From NCBI RefSeq assembly GCF_000350225.1, contig NW_005178965.1:62001-126000 (forward strand): a stretch of DNA of 64,000 nucleotides. Reading direction: 5' to 3'. Positions 36,858 to 46,265 of this stretch are shown piece by piece; within the stretch, counting starts at the first letter, position 1, and the number at the start of each line of letters is the position of its first letter. The translations under genes were made by a program, and so were the position numbers. The DNA comes from Chondrus crispus (lineage: Eukaryota; Rhodophyta; Florideophyceae; Gigartinales; Gigartinaceae). Under the pieces are notes generated by a model, which saw nothing but the letters and a program-made list of their open reading frames with translations, did not search any database and was not told the origin of the DNA.

Positions 36858-36968
36858 TGTGATTGCGTAATCGACGACGATCCCTTTTGGCCGTCGGCGT
36901 GGTTTATTCAGATACTTAAAATGGGCGCTGAAGTCTTCGTGCGTACGTGTACACGTTGCGTAATAACA
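36858..36968 (-). repeat. 5' LTR of the Copia element
   Basis: Same 111-bp repeat as 32793-32903, ending AATAACA, followed by AAAAC at 36969-36973. The element's leader would start just left of it. Confidence 0.85.
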
Positions 36969-36989
36969 AAAACATGTGAAAGCGGCATC

Positions 36990-37693
36990 TAAGCCCCATT
37001 CCATTCGCCGAACAGCGTTCACAGACCTTAGCTTGTCCTCCTTATGGATCCGGTTCCGGAATAAAAAACGCAACGCGCAAGCGCCTGACAATAGCGCAGA
37101 AGCTAGACATTTGCAGATCTGCTCGAGAAGGGACACTGTACCGAAGCAATTGAGCGGCAGTTCGGCATCGCAGGCCGCACCGTGCGAAACATCAGAGCAA
37201 CTGCTCCCAAATTACTCCGCGTAGCCAACAAGAAGCCCAAATCACTGCAATTGAAGACCCGTCAGGCCGTATGGGTCCCAAATCTAGAGGCTAAGCTGCC
37301 CGAATTTCTCATGTGGAACGGTGGGTAAATATTGAGTCCGACGAAAGTGTGGTAGAGGCGTTTGTTAATGATGCCATGGACGTTTTTGAGTCAGTTCAGG
37401 GTGTGACGGACACAACTACAACGCAATCAAGTGATGAAGACGGGAGCGCAGAGGACGCGAGAGAGCGAAGGACTGTCCCCTCTGTCGTTGAGATTGCGGA
37501 ATTGTTTGGAGAGCTGGAAGATTTGGCTACTGAATGTCAAGTTTCAGACGCTCTATCGTATCTGAGGTCCGCAAAGCGCGCGTTTCTCACTGCAAAACAC
37601 GACAGAGACCCAACGCGGAGCAGGCTGACGTTAATTACCGAAGGCATGAAAATAGATGTGACGACGTCACCTATTAATGCCGTCTCCCAATAG
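36990..37693 (+). pseudogene. internally deleted pogo-like transposase (P4)
   Basis: The plus strand shows a CENP-B/psq-type helix-turn-helix start (RKRLTIAQKLDICR, then IERQFGIAGRTVRNIRA in another frame). It joins directly to an acidic tail (WVNIESDESVVEAF ... ELFGELEDLATECQVSDALSYL, 37313-37693). The tail matches the end of the P1 transposase, so the whole DDE core has been lost between them. There is a frame change and a stop in the N-terminal part near 37140. This is a classic internal-deletion derivative. AGTGCC motifs right after 37690 look like the element's right subterminal region. Confidence 0.7.
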
Positions 37694-37699
37694 TGCCAA

Positions 37700-38086
37700 T
37701 TTTGGGGTCTTACACGGGGCGGCACTAATGAGTAGGGCCCTCGGTACGTACTTTGCATTGACCAATAAAACTGTTGTTCAAATTTTGAGTGACATTGGGC
37801 CCGGGATCAACGACGCTAGCGCTTCCACGTGTTCGGGAATTCTACATCAGCTACTGTCCACCATTGAAAAGCCACCCTGTTCTGGATGGTCAAGGCCTTC
37901 TGCTTTCCAATGGCAAAAAACCGACTGAATACTGTAGGACAATTTTAAATTTACTTTTGGCTTGCCATCCCAGTTCCGTCCAACTTTGATGATCCCCTAA
38001 ATTTACTTGTAGGTACAGTACCCAAGGGTACTTCACGGCGCCCCGCCCTCTGCCGTACACCCCTTCAGCATCCCCACTACCCTTCG
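37700..38086. other. spacer upstream of the membrane protein gene
   Basis: The left part has pogo-like AGTGCC/GCACTAATG motifs. The right part, including a TACAGTA at 38014, is probably promoter and 5' leader of the gene at 38163. No reading frame is convincing. Confidence 0.4.
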
Positions 38087-38141
38087 GGTAGACGTTTGAG
38101 ATTATAGCAGATTTTACTCAGCCGACTTTCAAACGTCTACC
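38087..38141 (+). promoter_or_regulatory. 13-bp hairpin just upstream of the membrane protein start
   Basis: GGTAGACGTTTGA (38087-38099) and its perfect complement (38129-38141) flank a 29-base loop and end 21 bases before the ATG at 38163. If transcribed, it would form a stable 5'-leader stem that could affect translation; as DNA it could be a paired protein-binding site. Confidence 0.6.
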
Positions 38142-38162
38142 AACAAACACGCGAAGCCCAAA

Positions 38163-39977
38163 ATGATTATGGAACTGGCTATAGGGGTCCCATTGTGGAA
38201 CGTAGTCCGGTTCACACTTTTAAGTCTTATACTGACCACCGCATTATCAAAACTGTGGTCACGAGTTATTGCCCTGAGAGCAGGATCTCAGGTGGCCTCG
38301 GGTCGTTACGTCGAATTACGACCTCGCCCATATTCGAGAGGGTCCTTAGTAACCGAGGAGGATCAGAGAGACTGGAAGTTCAAGCTATTAATCCTATCGG
38401 TAACGGTCCTATTGGTGACGGCCGACCTGCTTATGGAATTTGGGTCTGGCTCGTTGGAGATTGCTGACAACAGTTTCGTAACCACGGGCTACGAGGGAGC
38501 AGGGGCGCATGAGCCGCTGGTTATCAGGAAGTCTGAAAGCGGGAAGTATGTGCCTGAAGTAGCTGTTGTTCGACCTCGATCCACTACCTATTCTGTATAC
38601 GATCTAAGCGAGCGTCCACTTGAAGAACTGGGAGTAACGGAGGACGATCTCGAGCTATTGAGGGTTTTCAGGACTCGGCCGGGCGATAGTGGTCAAGTTG
38701 TCATGGATGATTCTCCGCGCAACACGATATCCGCCGGACGAGGTCGGGATTTATGGTTCTCCGGTATGGCTTGTGCGGTGTTGATTAGGGGGGACCGCGT
38801 ACTCTTGCTGAGCGGTGAGTGGCAATATCTCCTCGTACAGTCCGCGTACTCAGGCGAACCATCACTGGCCATATCAGAGATGATAACAGACGCCACCTTC
38901 GTCAAACGGCTTCACATGTACAGCGATCTTAAAACTCCGGTTACTGTGGAGCTCGAGAGATGGCCAGTCTTGAAGCTGCATTGTAACGAACTTTCACGAT
39001 ACCCCCCTGGCTGGAAGGTAGCCTGCATTAGTTCGGAAACCGACATCGCGGAGGTCCGCAGGCACGACTCAGGGATGCCCGGCTTAGAAGACGTGGGTTT
39101 GCGGGAGCACGAGGTCAAGGTCAGGTACGGGATTAAAACCGATCTCAGGCTACCAGCCCCGGAAGGTTTTGAGGGGAGGAGCCACCCAGCAAGTGAGGCT
39201 TATGGACGGTTAAACGTCGAGATCTTATCGGGCCCCGGGACAGCTATAGTAATGGGCGAACTCGCTAACCTCATCTATGTGGCGAACGGCAGTCAGACTA
39301 CTATATGTATTAGTGCTATGGGTGATTCGATGAATGGGGGGCAACCGATCTGCAGAGCAAGGAGTTGGCCTCAAGATGACGAGGCGAGAGCGGCTTTTCG
39401 CGCACTGCAGCTGACGGTCTCGGATCAGCGGAGTCTCTGGCGGGTTTACCGGAGTTGGACGGCTAAGGGAAATGTTCAGGCTATCACCGATGTGTTATGG
39501 ATTTCTCCAGACCTCAGGAGTAGTCGAGGAAGTTTGGCGGCAAACACCAGGACAGTAGCTACCGTTAACCACTACTTTCTAGCCGGGTCCGTTGTTGTTG
39601 CCGGTGTGCTGGCTTTGGGACTGTTTCTTCACTTTTCAATGCTGTGCTCAGGAAAGCAGACAGCCGGCAGCTGTCAATACTTAACCCTCGATGGGAGTAG
39701 AAGAGTGCTGGCCATGTCTAAGATCTCAAAGTACAACTGCGCAATCGTCCCGCGACACCCTCCGAAGACCGTCCTAGTTAAAAACGGTGATATGACGTGT
39801 CACTTAACGACGACATATTCTGAGTGCGACGAGCCAGTCAATGTCGAACAGATCGTAGCCGAACGATTGCTGATAATGGGCGGCTCCCGGAGTCTGGATC
39901 GGGCAGCGAGGAGAACGGGTATTTCGAAAAAATGCATTTTTTTACATCGAGACACAGGGGGGGGGGTCGCGATATAA
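38163..39977 (+). CDS. unrecognised three-helix membrane protein (604 aa)
   Basis: This intronless 604-residue frame stands out from its surroundings by protein-like composition. Hydrophobic helices are visible at about residues 10-30, 72-90 and 467-495. Between the second and third lies a domain of about 370 residues with scattered Cys. A tail of about 110 residues follows the third helix, so the protein is probably anchored at both ends with a large luminal or extracellular domain. I recognise no family. The ATG at 38163 follows a strong leader hairpin and is the first of the frame. The last residues (HRDTGGGVAI) are encoded by sequence that looks like a pogo-type end (CAGGGGG...GTCGCGATATA, from about 39952), so the native C-terminus may have been replaced or extended. 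Confidence 0.72.
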   Translation: MIMELAIGVPLWNVVRFTLLSLILTTALSKLWSRVIALRAGSQVASGRYVELRPRPYSRGSLVTEEDQRDWKFKLLILSVTVLLVTADLLMEFGSGSLEIADNSFVTTGYEGAGAHEPLVIRKSESGKYVPEVAVVRPRSTTYSVYDLSERPLEELGVTEDDLELLRVFRTRPGDSGQVVMDDSPRNTISAGRGRDLWFSGMACAVLIRGDRVLLLSGEWQYLLVQSAYSGEPSLAISEMITDATFVKRLHMYSDLKTPVTVELERWPVLKLHCNELSRYPPGWKVACISSETDIAEVRRHDSGMPGLEDVGLREHEVKVRYGIKTDLRLPAPEGFEGRSHPASEAYGRLNVEILSGPGTAIVMGELANLIYVANGSQTTICISAMGDSMNGGQPICRARSWPQDDEARAAFRALQLTVSDQRSLWRVYRSWTAKGNVQAITDVLWISPDLRSSRGSLAANTRTVATVNHYFLAGSVVVAGVLALGLFLHFSMLCSGKQTAGSCQYLTLDGSRRVLAMSKISKYNCAIVPRHPPKTVLVKNGDMTCHLTTTYSECDEPVNVEQIVAERLLIMGGSRSLDRAARRTGISKKCIFLHRDTGGGVAI

Positions 39978-40028
39978 GCACCATCAAACACTGTAATTCC
40001 AATCACACAGGCCTTTTCTCGCCTGGTA

Positions 40029-40955
40029 CAGTGGGGACCACGATATAAGAGCACCCCGTGCCAAACCCTTCATACTGCTCTTAATCCGAGGTTGCTACTA
40101 TTCAAGAAATCCCCCACAGAATGCCCATTTTACTCCTTAGAACGCTGTAGCATCTCACCAATAAGCAGTTGCCTAGACCAGCACTGCGACCAATTCCAAA
40201 ACGCTTCATCACAGAAGAGGCGCTCGCGCCATTTTGAAGACAACGCGCAGCCTCGGCTTTCTCTTTCAACGAAAGGCGCTTGCGCTTGCGCCTCTTCAGC
40301 GAGCCGTGAGCCACCGGTGGAAAGTGAGAGGTGTACCGACCTGCGTCGCGCTGCGGCTCTTCGTCGATCGCATCCGGTCGACGTGCCTCGCGGGCAAGGG
40401 CGCTCTGGTCTACTCGAGGCGACCGGATGCGTGAAGGCCCGAGGTGTAGTGCGGGGGAGGGCTCCGTCGTGTCAGGCACATCAGTGGCCCGGCCAAGGGC
40501 CCAGTGCTGTGAGACGGAGAGCGGCCCCTGCCAGCCTTTCGTTTCAAGAGCGAAGCGAAATGCCACTACCGCGCGCCACAGAGTTAGCCTTGCGATAAGA
40601 AAGGCAGCCCCCGACAGATCCCCAGAGGCGGGATCATCGGTTCGGGGAGCATCGCCAACGGAGGCGCCCTTCAGAGAGACCCTCGTCCTCGCTTCCTCCC
40701 TGCGCGCGCGCCTCCCTCGCCCGCCGACGTCGTCCACGCTCGCTCGCGAGGAACTTCGAACCCGCCAGTTGCCACAGAGGTCATTTCGGAGCACTGTATT
40801 GATCCGTGCGTCGGAGAAATGGAACAGGCGGAATGTGGGCGGGACTTCTGAGATGCGTTTGAATCCTGTGCGCGATTCTTGAATAGTAGCAACCTCGGAT
40901 TAAGAGCAGTATGAAGAGGTTGGCACGGGGTGCTCTTATATCGTGGTCCCCACTG
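40029..40955 (-). mobile_element. non-autonomous pogo-like element P5 (927 bp)
   Basis: Terminal inverted repeats of about 84 bases (CAGTGGGGACCACGATATA...) are flanked by TA at 40027-40028 and 40956-40957. On the minus strand the right frame carries a CENP-B/psq-like helix-turn-helix start (RKRLSLKEKAEAARCLQNGA...VMKRFGIGRS) but no catalytic core. The centre (about 40.3-40.75 kb) is much more GC-rich than the ends and may be captured host sequence. It inserted about 50 bases after the stop of the membrane protein gene. Immediately right of it stands TA-CTG-TA, an older scar-like site. Confidence 0.8.
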
Positions 40956-41018
40956 TACTGTAAATTCGAGTTCTCAAAATCGAGAATATAGCACCAAAAT
41001 TTAAAACTATGCATTTGA

Positions 41019-41332
41019 GATGGCGAACGCTGATTGGTTCAATTTCCATTTTCCCCGGAAGTCAAAGTTGGTTGGAAGTGTCCTGAAGTCAAGCCTCTCC
41101 ACCACCACTCCCCCCAATCCTCAACATGTCAGCACTTTATCTGGCTACTCTGTGGAGGTTGTGAGGGCGTATGCATCGGACTTCAGAGAGTAGGAGCATG
41201 CACTTGTCGACCAGTACGAGGGTGCAGTTTTTTGCCTGAGGGGTTGACCTGCAGGTCAATGCGGTTCTCGGCAAAGTCTTTTAAAAAAGCGAAGGTGTAA
41301 AATAGCGAGTGGCCAATCAAAGTTCGCCAAGT
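41019..41332. repeat. possible small inverted-repeat element
   Basis: ATGGCGAACGCTGATTGG at the left and CCAATCAAAGTTCGCC at the right (about 41313-41328) are imperfect inverted copies about 300 bases apart. No clear target duplication is seen. It could be a MITE or chance. Confidence 0.3.
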
Positions 41333-41760
41333 TCCTCAAAACACCAGTGGTGATGTCTTACATTAAGGATTGTAGAGGAAATTCGATTTTTCACTCCTAG
41401 CAGCGAGGCTATATCGGGAAGCAAACTCTCTCATACTCTTACTATTTTCATGACCCATTTTCATGGCTTGGATAACCCACACGTCTTTCGAGAAAAGGAA
41501 CTACGGGGTCAAACGGACGGCTTCAAGGAAAGCTCCCGCCTAACGCTATGTGGCGAAACTGTGATTTGCGATAGGGGAATAATCGGAAGAAACTGTGGAT
41601 ACTGCATAGTCTGGGGAGAGCGTACTGTCGCTATGCCGCCAAAGAAATGTGTATTTCTTCAAATTAGTCATCTCGTCCTGGGTTTGAGTACAGAGCTAGA
41701 CGACGGCACAGCATAAAACCGTCATTGACAAGGTGTAACATCAGTTAATGTTTATTGCTG
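41333..41760. other. spacer, no recognised feature
   Basis: One open frame (41450-41716 plus, 88 residues) has no domain or signal peptide. The stretch probably contains the 3' end of the transcript of the secreted protein gene on the opposite strand. Confidence 0.35.
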
Positions 41761-41832
41761 CTTGAGGCACGAATCTAACGCGAACAGTTGCTATGGCAGC
41801 CCAATTTGAGTCCGATGGACTTCGACTTCAAC

Positions 41833-42612
41833 TTAGCAGAAGAATCCTGACACGCAAATGACATCGATGTCCTGATCGGACGTGTCAACCGGCTCACCTC
41901 TGCGGCCTCCTGCAACAGCGTCCTCATCCCTGGTAGACACGACCAACTGGGACGACCCGTCCGTGAATGTGAGTCGAGAGAGGTCGATGAAAGCAAATGC
42001 AACGGTCGGGATGTTACTCACTCCCATGGCAGTGAGAGTGCCGTTGATCCGGATTCTCGTGTCGGAGACACTCTCCAAGATTTCATTCACAACAGTAGAT
42101 TTAGTTTCGAAGCTCTCCACGCTCTCAGCCGCTTCTTCGATCTGCTCTCTCGTGACAGTCTCTGAAAGATCAAGACCAAGGAGCCCAAAAAGGGGAAGTG
42201 TGAGACCACCGTCGAAGCTCTCCCTCGCCTCCAAAAACTGGGAGCGCTCGGATGCGTTGAGAACCTCGGTGATGCTCTCACTGGCAATGTCGAGTGTCCG
42301 GGCGTCGACAGCGTTAACTGTGATGTCGAAGTCGAGCTCGGCTTTGGCGCCGAGGGTTACGCTGATTCCAACACGGGTAATGCGACCGAATCCATTCTCA
42401 GACGAGGTGACGGCCAATTCAGTTACCTCCTGGCGAGAGAGAGGTATAATATTGGCGATCTTCTTGGCTGCAGGACTAGGGCTTGGGGACACTTCTTCGA
42501 GCGGGCTTGGGGACACTTCTTCGAGCGGAATGACAGTGAAATCGCGGACAACTGCGGAAGCGTAGGAGAGGGCGAAGAAAGCGAAAAGGAATGCAACAAA
42601 CTTGGTGGCCAT
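41833..42612 (-). CDS. secreted protein with C-terminal CVSGFFC (paralogue 1)
   Basis: This 259-residue frame is intronless. It has a clear signal peptide (MATKFVAFLFAFFALSYASA), then a short duplicated EEVSPSP linker (about residues 31-47) and a mature domain rich in Asp, Glu, Ser and Val. Conserved stretches shared with the gene at 47201-47971 include GFGRI, FDI.V.AVDA, ESFDGGL, DTRIRINGTLTAMGVS, IPTVAFAF, DGSSQLVVS, and a final SDQ...CVSGFFC. The only Cys in the mature part are in that last motif, suggesting a terminal disulfide or a processing or anchoring signal. The family is unknown to me. Context is a start codon in CAAAATGGCC and a TATA-like box about 106 bases upstream. Confidence 0.88.
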   Translation of the reverse strand: MATKFVAFLFAFFALSYASAVVRDFTVIPLEEVSPSPLEEVSPSPSPAAKKIANIIPLSRQEVTELAVTSSENGFGRITRVGISVTLGAKAELDFDITVNAVDARTLDIASESITEVLNASERSQFLEARESFDGGLTLPLFGLLGLDLSETVTREQIEEAAESVESFETKSTVVNEILESVSDTRIRINGTLTAMGVSNIPTVAFAFIDLSRLTFTDGSSQLVVSTRDEDAVAGGRRGEPVDTSDQDIDVICVSGFFC

Positions 42613-42717
42613 TTTGGTGATGTTGTTACTTTGATGCAGGAGTGTTAGATGATGGAGAGGTAGCGTTGAGAGTGTGAGGTGAGATGGTTGAGGTGGAGAT
42701 GGAGGTGGGGACTAAGA

Positions 42718-42726
42718 CTTATATAG
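42718..42726 (-). promoter_or_regulatory. TATA box of secreted paralogue 1
   Basis: CTATATAAG on the minus strand, about 106 bases upstream of the ATG at 42612. The identical nine bases lie at nearly the same distance upstream of the paralogue, which supports a real core promoter. Confidence 0.75.
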
Positions 42727-43004
42727 AGTCTCAAGTAGGTGAGCCGGAAGACGGATGTGCGGTAACCACATGCTGATGATTACCGTACACCACGATGGCC
42801 GAAGAGCCCTCCTTGGATGTCTGGACGAAGGGTATGGCTGTCAAGTCGTGATGCATGCAGTGCTCTCAGAAAGATTCACCAATTGACAGAGGGCCTACGA
42901 GCCATCAATTTCCCAAACAACCACATGGTCAGGTGTGAAATCGATTCATGCCTTCCGTGACAGGCAGAATACCTCAATGGAGAATTAAAGGAGTTGGATT
43001 ATGT

Positions 43005-43060
43005 CATCAGAAAAGGGCAAGCACAGAGAGATAACTCTCGGTGCTTGTCCCTTTCTGATG
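43005..43060. ncRNA. 56-base hairpin, small-RNA-precursor-like
   Basis: Two 26-base arms pair at 23 positions around the four-base loop ATAA. The arms begin CATCAGAAA and end TTTCTGATG. It is about 400 bases upstream of secreted paralogue 1. It could be a small-RNA precursor, a tiny foldback transposon or an inverted regulatory site. Transcription is unproven. Confidence 0.4.
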
Positions 43061-43507
43061 CAACTCAAGCATTGAATGACTCAAGAGAAAAAGGGGAATG
43101 GGCAAACCTGGATCATATGTGACTGTACGCGATCCTGAGAAGACAACCGGGACATTCCATGCAATTCCTTCTTGTTCACCACGTGTTGGAGGGAAAAGAA
43201 ATGTCAGGGGTGTATGTGCAGTTTAGTTATTTGAGTGTGTCATCGCGATGGTTCTCTATTGGCACGAAGAGTTGTCTACCGGCTGACGGGGACATACGCG
43301 CCGTGACAGCGGTGACATTAACAGGTTCTGGGGAAAACCGTAATGTTACTGAAAAGGGCTTGGCGGGGTTCAGTGCAGTGCAAAAATTGCAGATGTCCGC
43401 ACTACTGCCGAAAATGTCTGCACCATAGTGCAGACAATAATCAAGCCAACAATTTTACTGTAATTACAATGGCTGACAGTCGCTGTAGCAGCCGATAGAC
43501 AAGCATA

Positions 43508-43625
43508 TTGTCGCCTCGATCCCATCGTGCAGACACGCTGTGCGTCGTGCGATATGAGGCCCTCGGCAAGCCTCGGTGCTCATATCTGCACTCGGCGCGT
43601 GTCTGCACTCGAATCGAGGCGACAA
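43508..43625. repeat. 118-base three-tier foldback
   Basis: Nested complementary blocks share one axis: TTGTCGCCTCGAT with ATCGAGGCGACAA (13 bp), TGCAGACACGC with GCGTGTCTGCA (11 bp) and GATATGAG with CTCATATC (8 bp), plus a GC-rich tip. This could be a small foldback element or a structured RNA. No target duplication is visible at the ends. Confidence 0.5.
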
Positions 43626-43880
43626 CCCCTACATGTCACATTCCATATGGGTGACATAAGGCGTCGATACGCAAGTATGTGGTTAGAGAATGCTGCAAAA
43701 TCTGCGAAACGAAAGGGCTCATTGCACCCACCATGCATGCATGCCTGGGATCTTGGAAGAGGAGGAGCGTTGTACAAGCGAGTCTGCGTTTGTATTCATG
43801 CGTCACATTGCTGGGGAGGTGGAAGTGCTTGAGAGTGTCGTCATACATGCTAGACATGAAGACATCGTCTACGCAAACAC

Positions 43881-43920
43881 CCGCGTCTCTCCGCGTCTCT
43901 CCGCGTCTCTCCGCGTCTCT
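43881..43920 (+). repeat. tandem repeat CCGCGTCTCT x4
   Basis: Four perfect copies of a 10-base unit, without spacers. It is too regular and short to be anything but a simple tandem repeat. Confidence 0.9.
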
Positions 43921-44639
43921 CAGTGGCAGGTTCTATCGTTTCGATCCGAAACAATTTTCGTCACGCCGAAGGCCGAACAGGTGTGGAGAAGGGGACGATG
44001 CCGTTGAGCAGCGGCACCGTCCAAACAGCATGGCCTCGTGCACTTTTCGCCAGGCATACCAATTTCTCCGTCCTGGTAAGGCCGCTGGGGTTTGTCAACG
44101 ATGCGCAGAGTCATACCAAAGTGTATGACAAAGCCATTTACTGTTAGGTACAGTACAGCACAGGTATGTGCAGAAGCTTGATAGGTATTCGTTTTTTGCC
44201 CGTTTTTTTTAAAATCGCGGTGCGTGGAATTACATCCATGCATTCAAGTGAGCTACAAGAATTGCATACCTCGTTGTTTCCTTGCCGGCATTCAGGCCAG
44301 GGGCTACCCTTAAGGGTAGTAGCCAAAGCAGCTCGTCTTCTTCCACAGGAGGATTCCGCGCTGGATTGGTTCGCCCACATATTGGTAACCTGCACGCAAG
44401 ACAAGGTATTTCGGTGAGCTGTCTGCAGCCACTGCGGACCTTGCACCCAATGCGTTCTCCGCTCCACGATACAACGACATGTCACAAACGAGATGTTAAT
44501 GCCGCTGCGGACCTTGCACTCAATGCTTTTTCCGCTCCACAATGCAGCGACATGTCGCAAAAGAGATGTTCATGCCGTACGATCGACCGAAGCCCTTGAA
44601 GGCAACTCTCAAAGAAGGGTCATCTCTCCAAAACGTCTA

Positions 44640-44934
44640 CAGGGGGGGGGTCGCTCAATAGTGCCTACTTTAGTAGTGCTTCCCTCTATATAGTGCTATG
44701 GCTAACCGTCTGGCACAGGTTATCATACGCTCACACGTGTATCATCCGGCATGGTTCAGTACTCAAAGGATGAAGTTATTTAGTTGTGTTATACAGGCTT
44801 TGTTGTGTTTGTGTTAGCAGTGTGCTTTGTCCCCAAAAATATGTATTTGAGCCTCCTTTCTATAGTGCCATCCCCCCAATAGTGCCATAGCTAGAGGTAT
44901 GTCACGCTATAGCACTATATCGTAGGAGGCACTG
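44640..44934 (+). mobile_element. 295-bp pogo MITE (P2), derivative of P1
   Basis: It begins CAGGGGGGGG and ends GGAGGCACTG, with TA at 44638-44639 and 44935-44936. Its two ends correspond to the two ends of P1 (28163 and 25988 sides), in opposite orientation to P1, with the whole transposase missing. It could be mobilised only by a transposase supplied elsewhere. Confidence 0.85.
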
Positions 44935-45443
44935 TATAATGTTTTAAACCTTTTCAAGGAATCGGCACCCTGCTTAGAGATGTAGAGATTGGTTTATTAC
45001 CAGACTATAGATGGAATAGTACGTTGCATATGCGAATGGAGTTCCAGAATCTTGTCTTGTTCTACTGTATCGTCTTCAAGCATGAGTAATACATCAGTTA
45101 CAATGATCGAAAGCAATAGCGAAATCTGTGTCAGTACTTTCCATGTGTTGCAGCAGGCTTGTGAACACTAAAACTACTTCTGTACAGAACTTTCCATTAC
45201 GTGTACCTTCTCTCCTGCGGGTCAGAGGCAACTCGTCGCGTCGCATGTGGCAGTGCGCCAAAGACTTTTTAATACAGTAGAACAGGAGTTCAGAAGGCTA
45301 TGCACGTATCGACGACTAAAGTGGAAAGCATTCGTTGGGGCGCGTTCTGTGCACACACGATTTGTAAATGAGGACTACATTGTTCACAGGGCCTTGCTGT
45401 GTATGTGCAGGATGAATTCACCCACCTTGTAGTTTACAAATCC

Positions 45444-45475
45444 GAGGGTAAAGTTTACCGTTAACGGTAACCCTC
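45444..45475. repeat. nested palindrome
   Basis: TTACCGTTAACGGTAA (45455-45470) is a perfect 16-base palindrome. GAGGGT on its left and ACCCTC on its right extend the symmetry. It could be a dimeric protein site. Confidence 0.6.
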
Positions 45476-45720
45476 AGGGCCGTTCTAGTGAGATACATGC
45501 ATGGTTTCAGAGCACTACGTACCTGTGTACAGTATGTACTCGCAGAAAAGTGCATGCGAAATCGTTAGCAAACACTTGCTCGCTGCGCTACATATCATTG
45601 TGGCGCTTAGGGGATTTTGGGGGATTTTTAGGTGTTTCGAACCTGAAATGCTAGAGATTACTTCCCTGTCGACAGCTTCATCCTCTTCCCTCGTCTTTCA
45701 AGGCAACGATGTCATTCATG

Positions 45721-45744
45721 TACTGTACAGTATACAGTACAGTA
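45721..45744. repeat. stack of four TA-CAG/CTG-TA scars
   Basis: Within 24 bases there is one TACTGTA followed by three TACAGTA, sharing or abutting their TA dinucleotides. Each has the shape left when a Tc1/mariner element with CAG ends leaves a TA site. Confidence 0.65.
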
Positions 45745-46054
45745 GGTGGATTATCATAGCGTGTGTTTCGTACTGTGTAGATGGCACATTTATTAGTGTG
45801 AAAACGACTACCTACAGGTTAGCGAGACAGGCAGCCCCGGACTGCGCATACGAAGCGTTCAAGCCGACTGGCTCTGGGACCAGAGACAGCTACGGCGGTG
45901 CCCGCCACCGGGAACAGGAGATACTGACTGCAGCCATAGTTGAAGTCCCGCGAGCGTGTATCTAAGCACGGTGACAGCCCACTCCTTTACGAATCTAGAG
46001 CATGCCTCTCTCTTTGCCCACCCTACCCCCCCTTCTTCCTTTCCATCGACTTCC

Positions 46055-46204
46055 ATGCCTCTCACTTCTGTGCAGTTCTTGTTGGTGCTGCTCATGGCCG
46101 CTGGGACCGCGCGAGACGCGTGGACCCACGGTCATGTAGCAGGAAACCGTAATAAAATGACGTTTTCGATCCACGAAAACATTCGCGTGTTCGTAAATAC
46201 ATAA
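46055..46204 (+). CDS. possible small secreted peptide (49 aa)
   Basis: ATG at 46055 opens 49 residues starting MPLTSVQFLLVLLMAAGTARDA, which looks like a signal peptide with a plausible cleavage after the Ala-rich step. A basic, His-containing tail of about 28 residues follows. A pyrimidine-rich leader precedes it. No homologue is recognised and the length is within reach of chance. Confidence 0.22.
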   Translation: MPLTSVQFLLVLLMAAGTARDAWTHGHVAGNRNKMTFSIHENIRVFVNT

Positions 46205-46265
46205 TTCACTGCTCTTTTCTTTACAGATGTAGGTCTACAGTACCAAAGGTACAGTATTGTCACCG

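Larger units (their letters stand above)
32793..36968 (-). mobile_element. Copia-type LTR element with 111-bp LTRs
   Basis: LTRs lie at 32793-32903 and 36858-36968 (about three differences in 111 bases, so young), flanked by a perfect AAAAC duplication at 32788-32792 and 36969-36973. It reads on the minus strand: a gag with UBN2-like features (about 36.6-35.7 kb), protease (LDSGAHPSHV), GAG-pre-integrase zinc region (HKWHLLFNHIS...CSSCAHGK), reverse transcriptase (FDLKSAYIHEDY, SWDDFLIVAS) and RNase H (YSDADFAGD...). The order protease-integrase-RT-RNase H marks Copia. At 4.2 kb with very short LTRs it is small for the group, and it looks broken, with roughly three or more breaks. It landed inside a pogo-like remnant. 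Confidence 0.9.
42740..44639. other. gene-poor region with two hairpins
   Basis: Upstream spacer of the secreted gene. It contains the hairpins at 43005-43060 and 43508-43625, a 10-base tandem repeat at 43881-43920 and two scar-like 7-mers. The open frames (for example 43679-44128) overlap each other in all frames and show no domain. Confidence 0.45.

Noticed and set aside
43881-43920. CRISPR-like array
   Set aside because: Four perfect 10-base units without spacers form a simple tandem repeat, and the genome is eukaryotic.
45501-45965. 154-residue plus-strand frame as a host gene
   Set aside because: It runs through the stacked TACAGTA scars and shows no domain or signal peptide.
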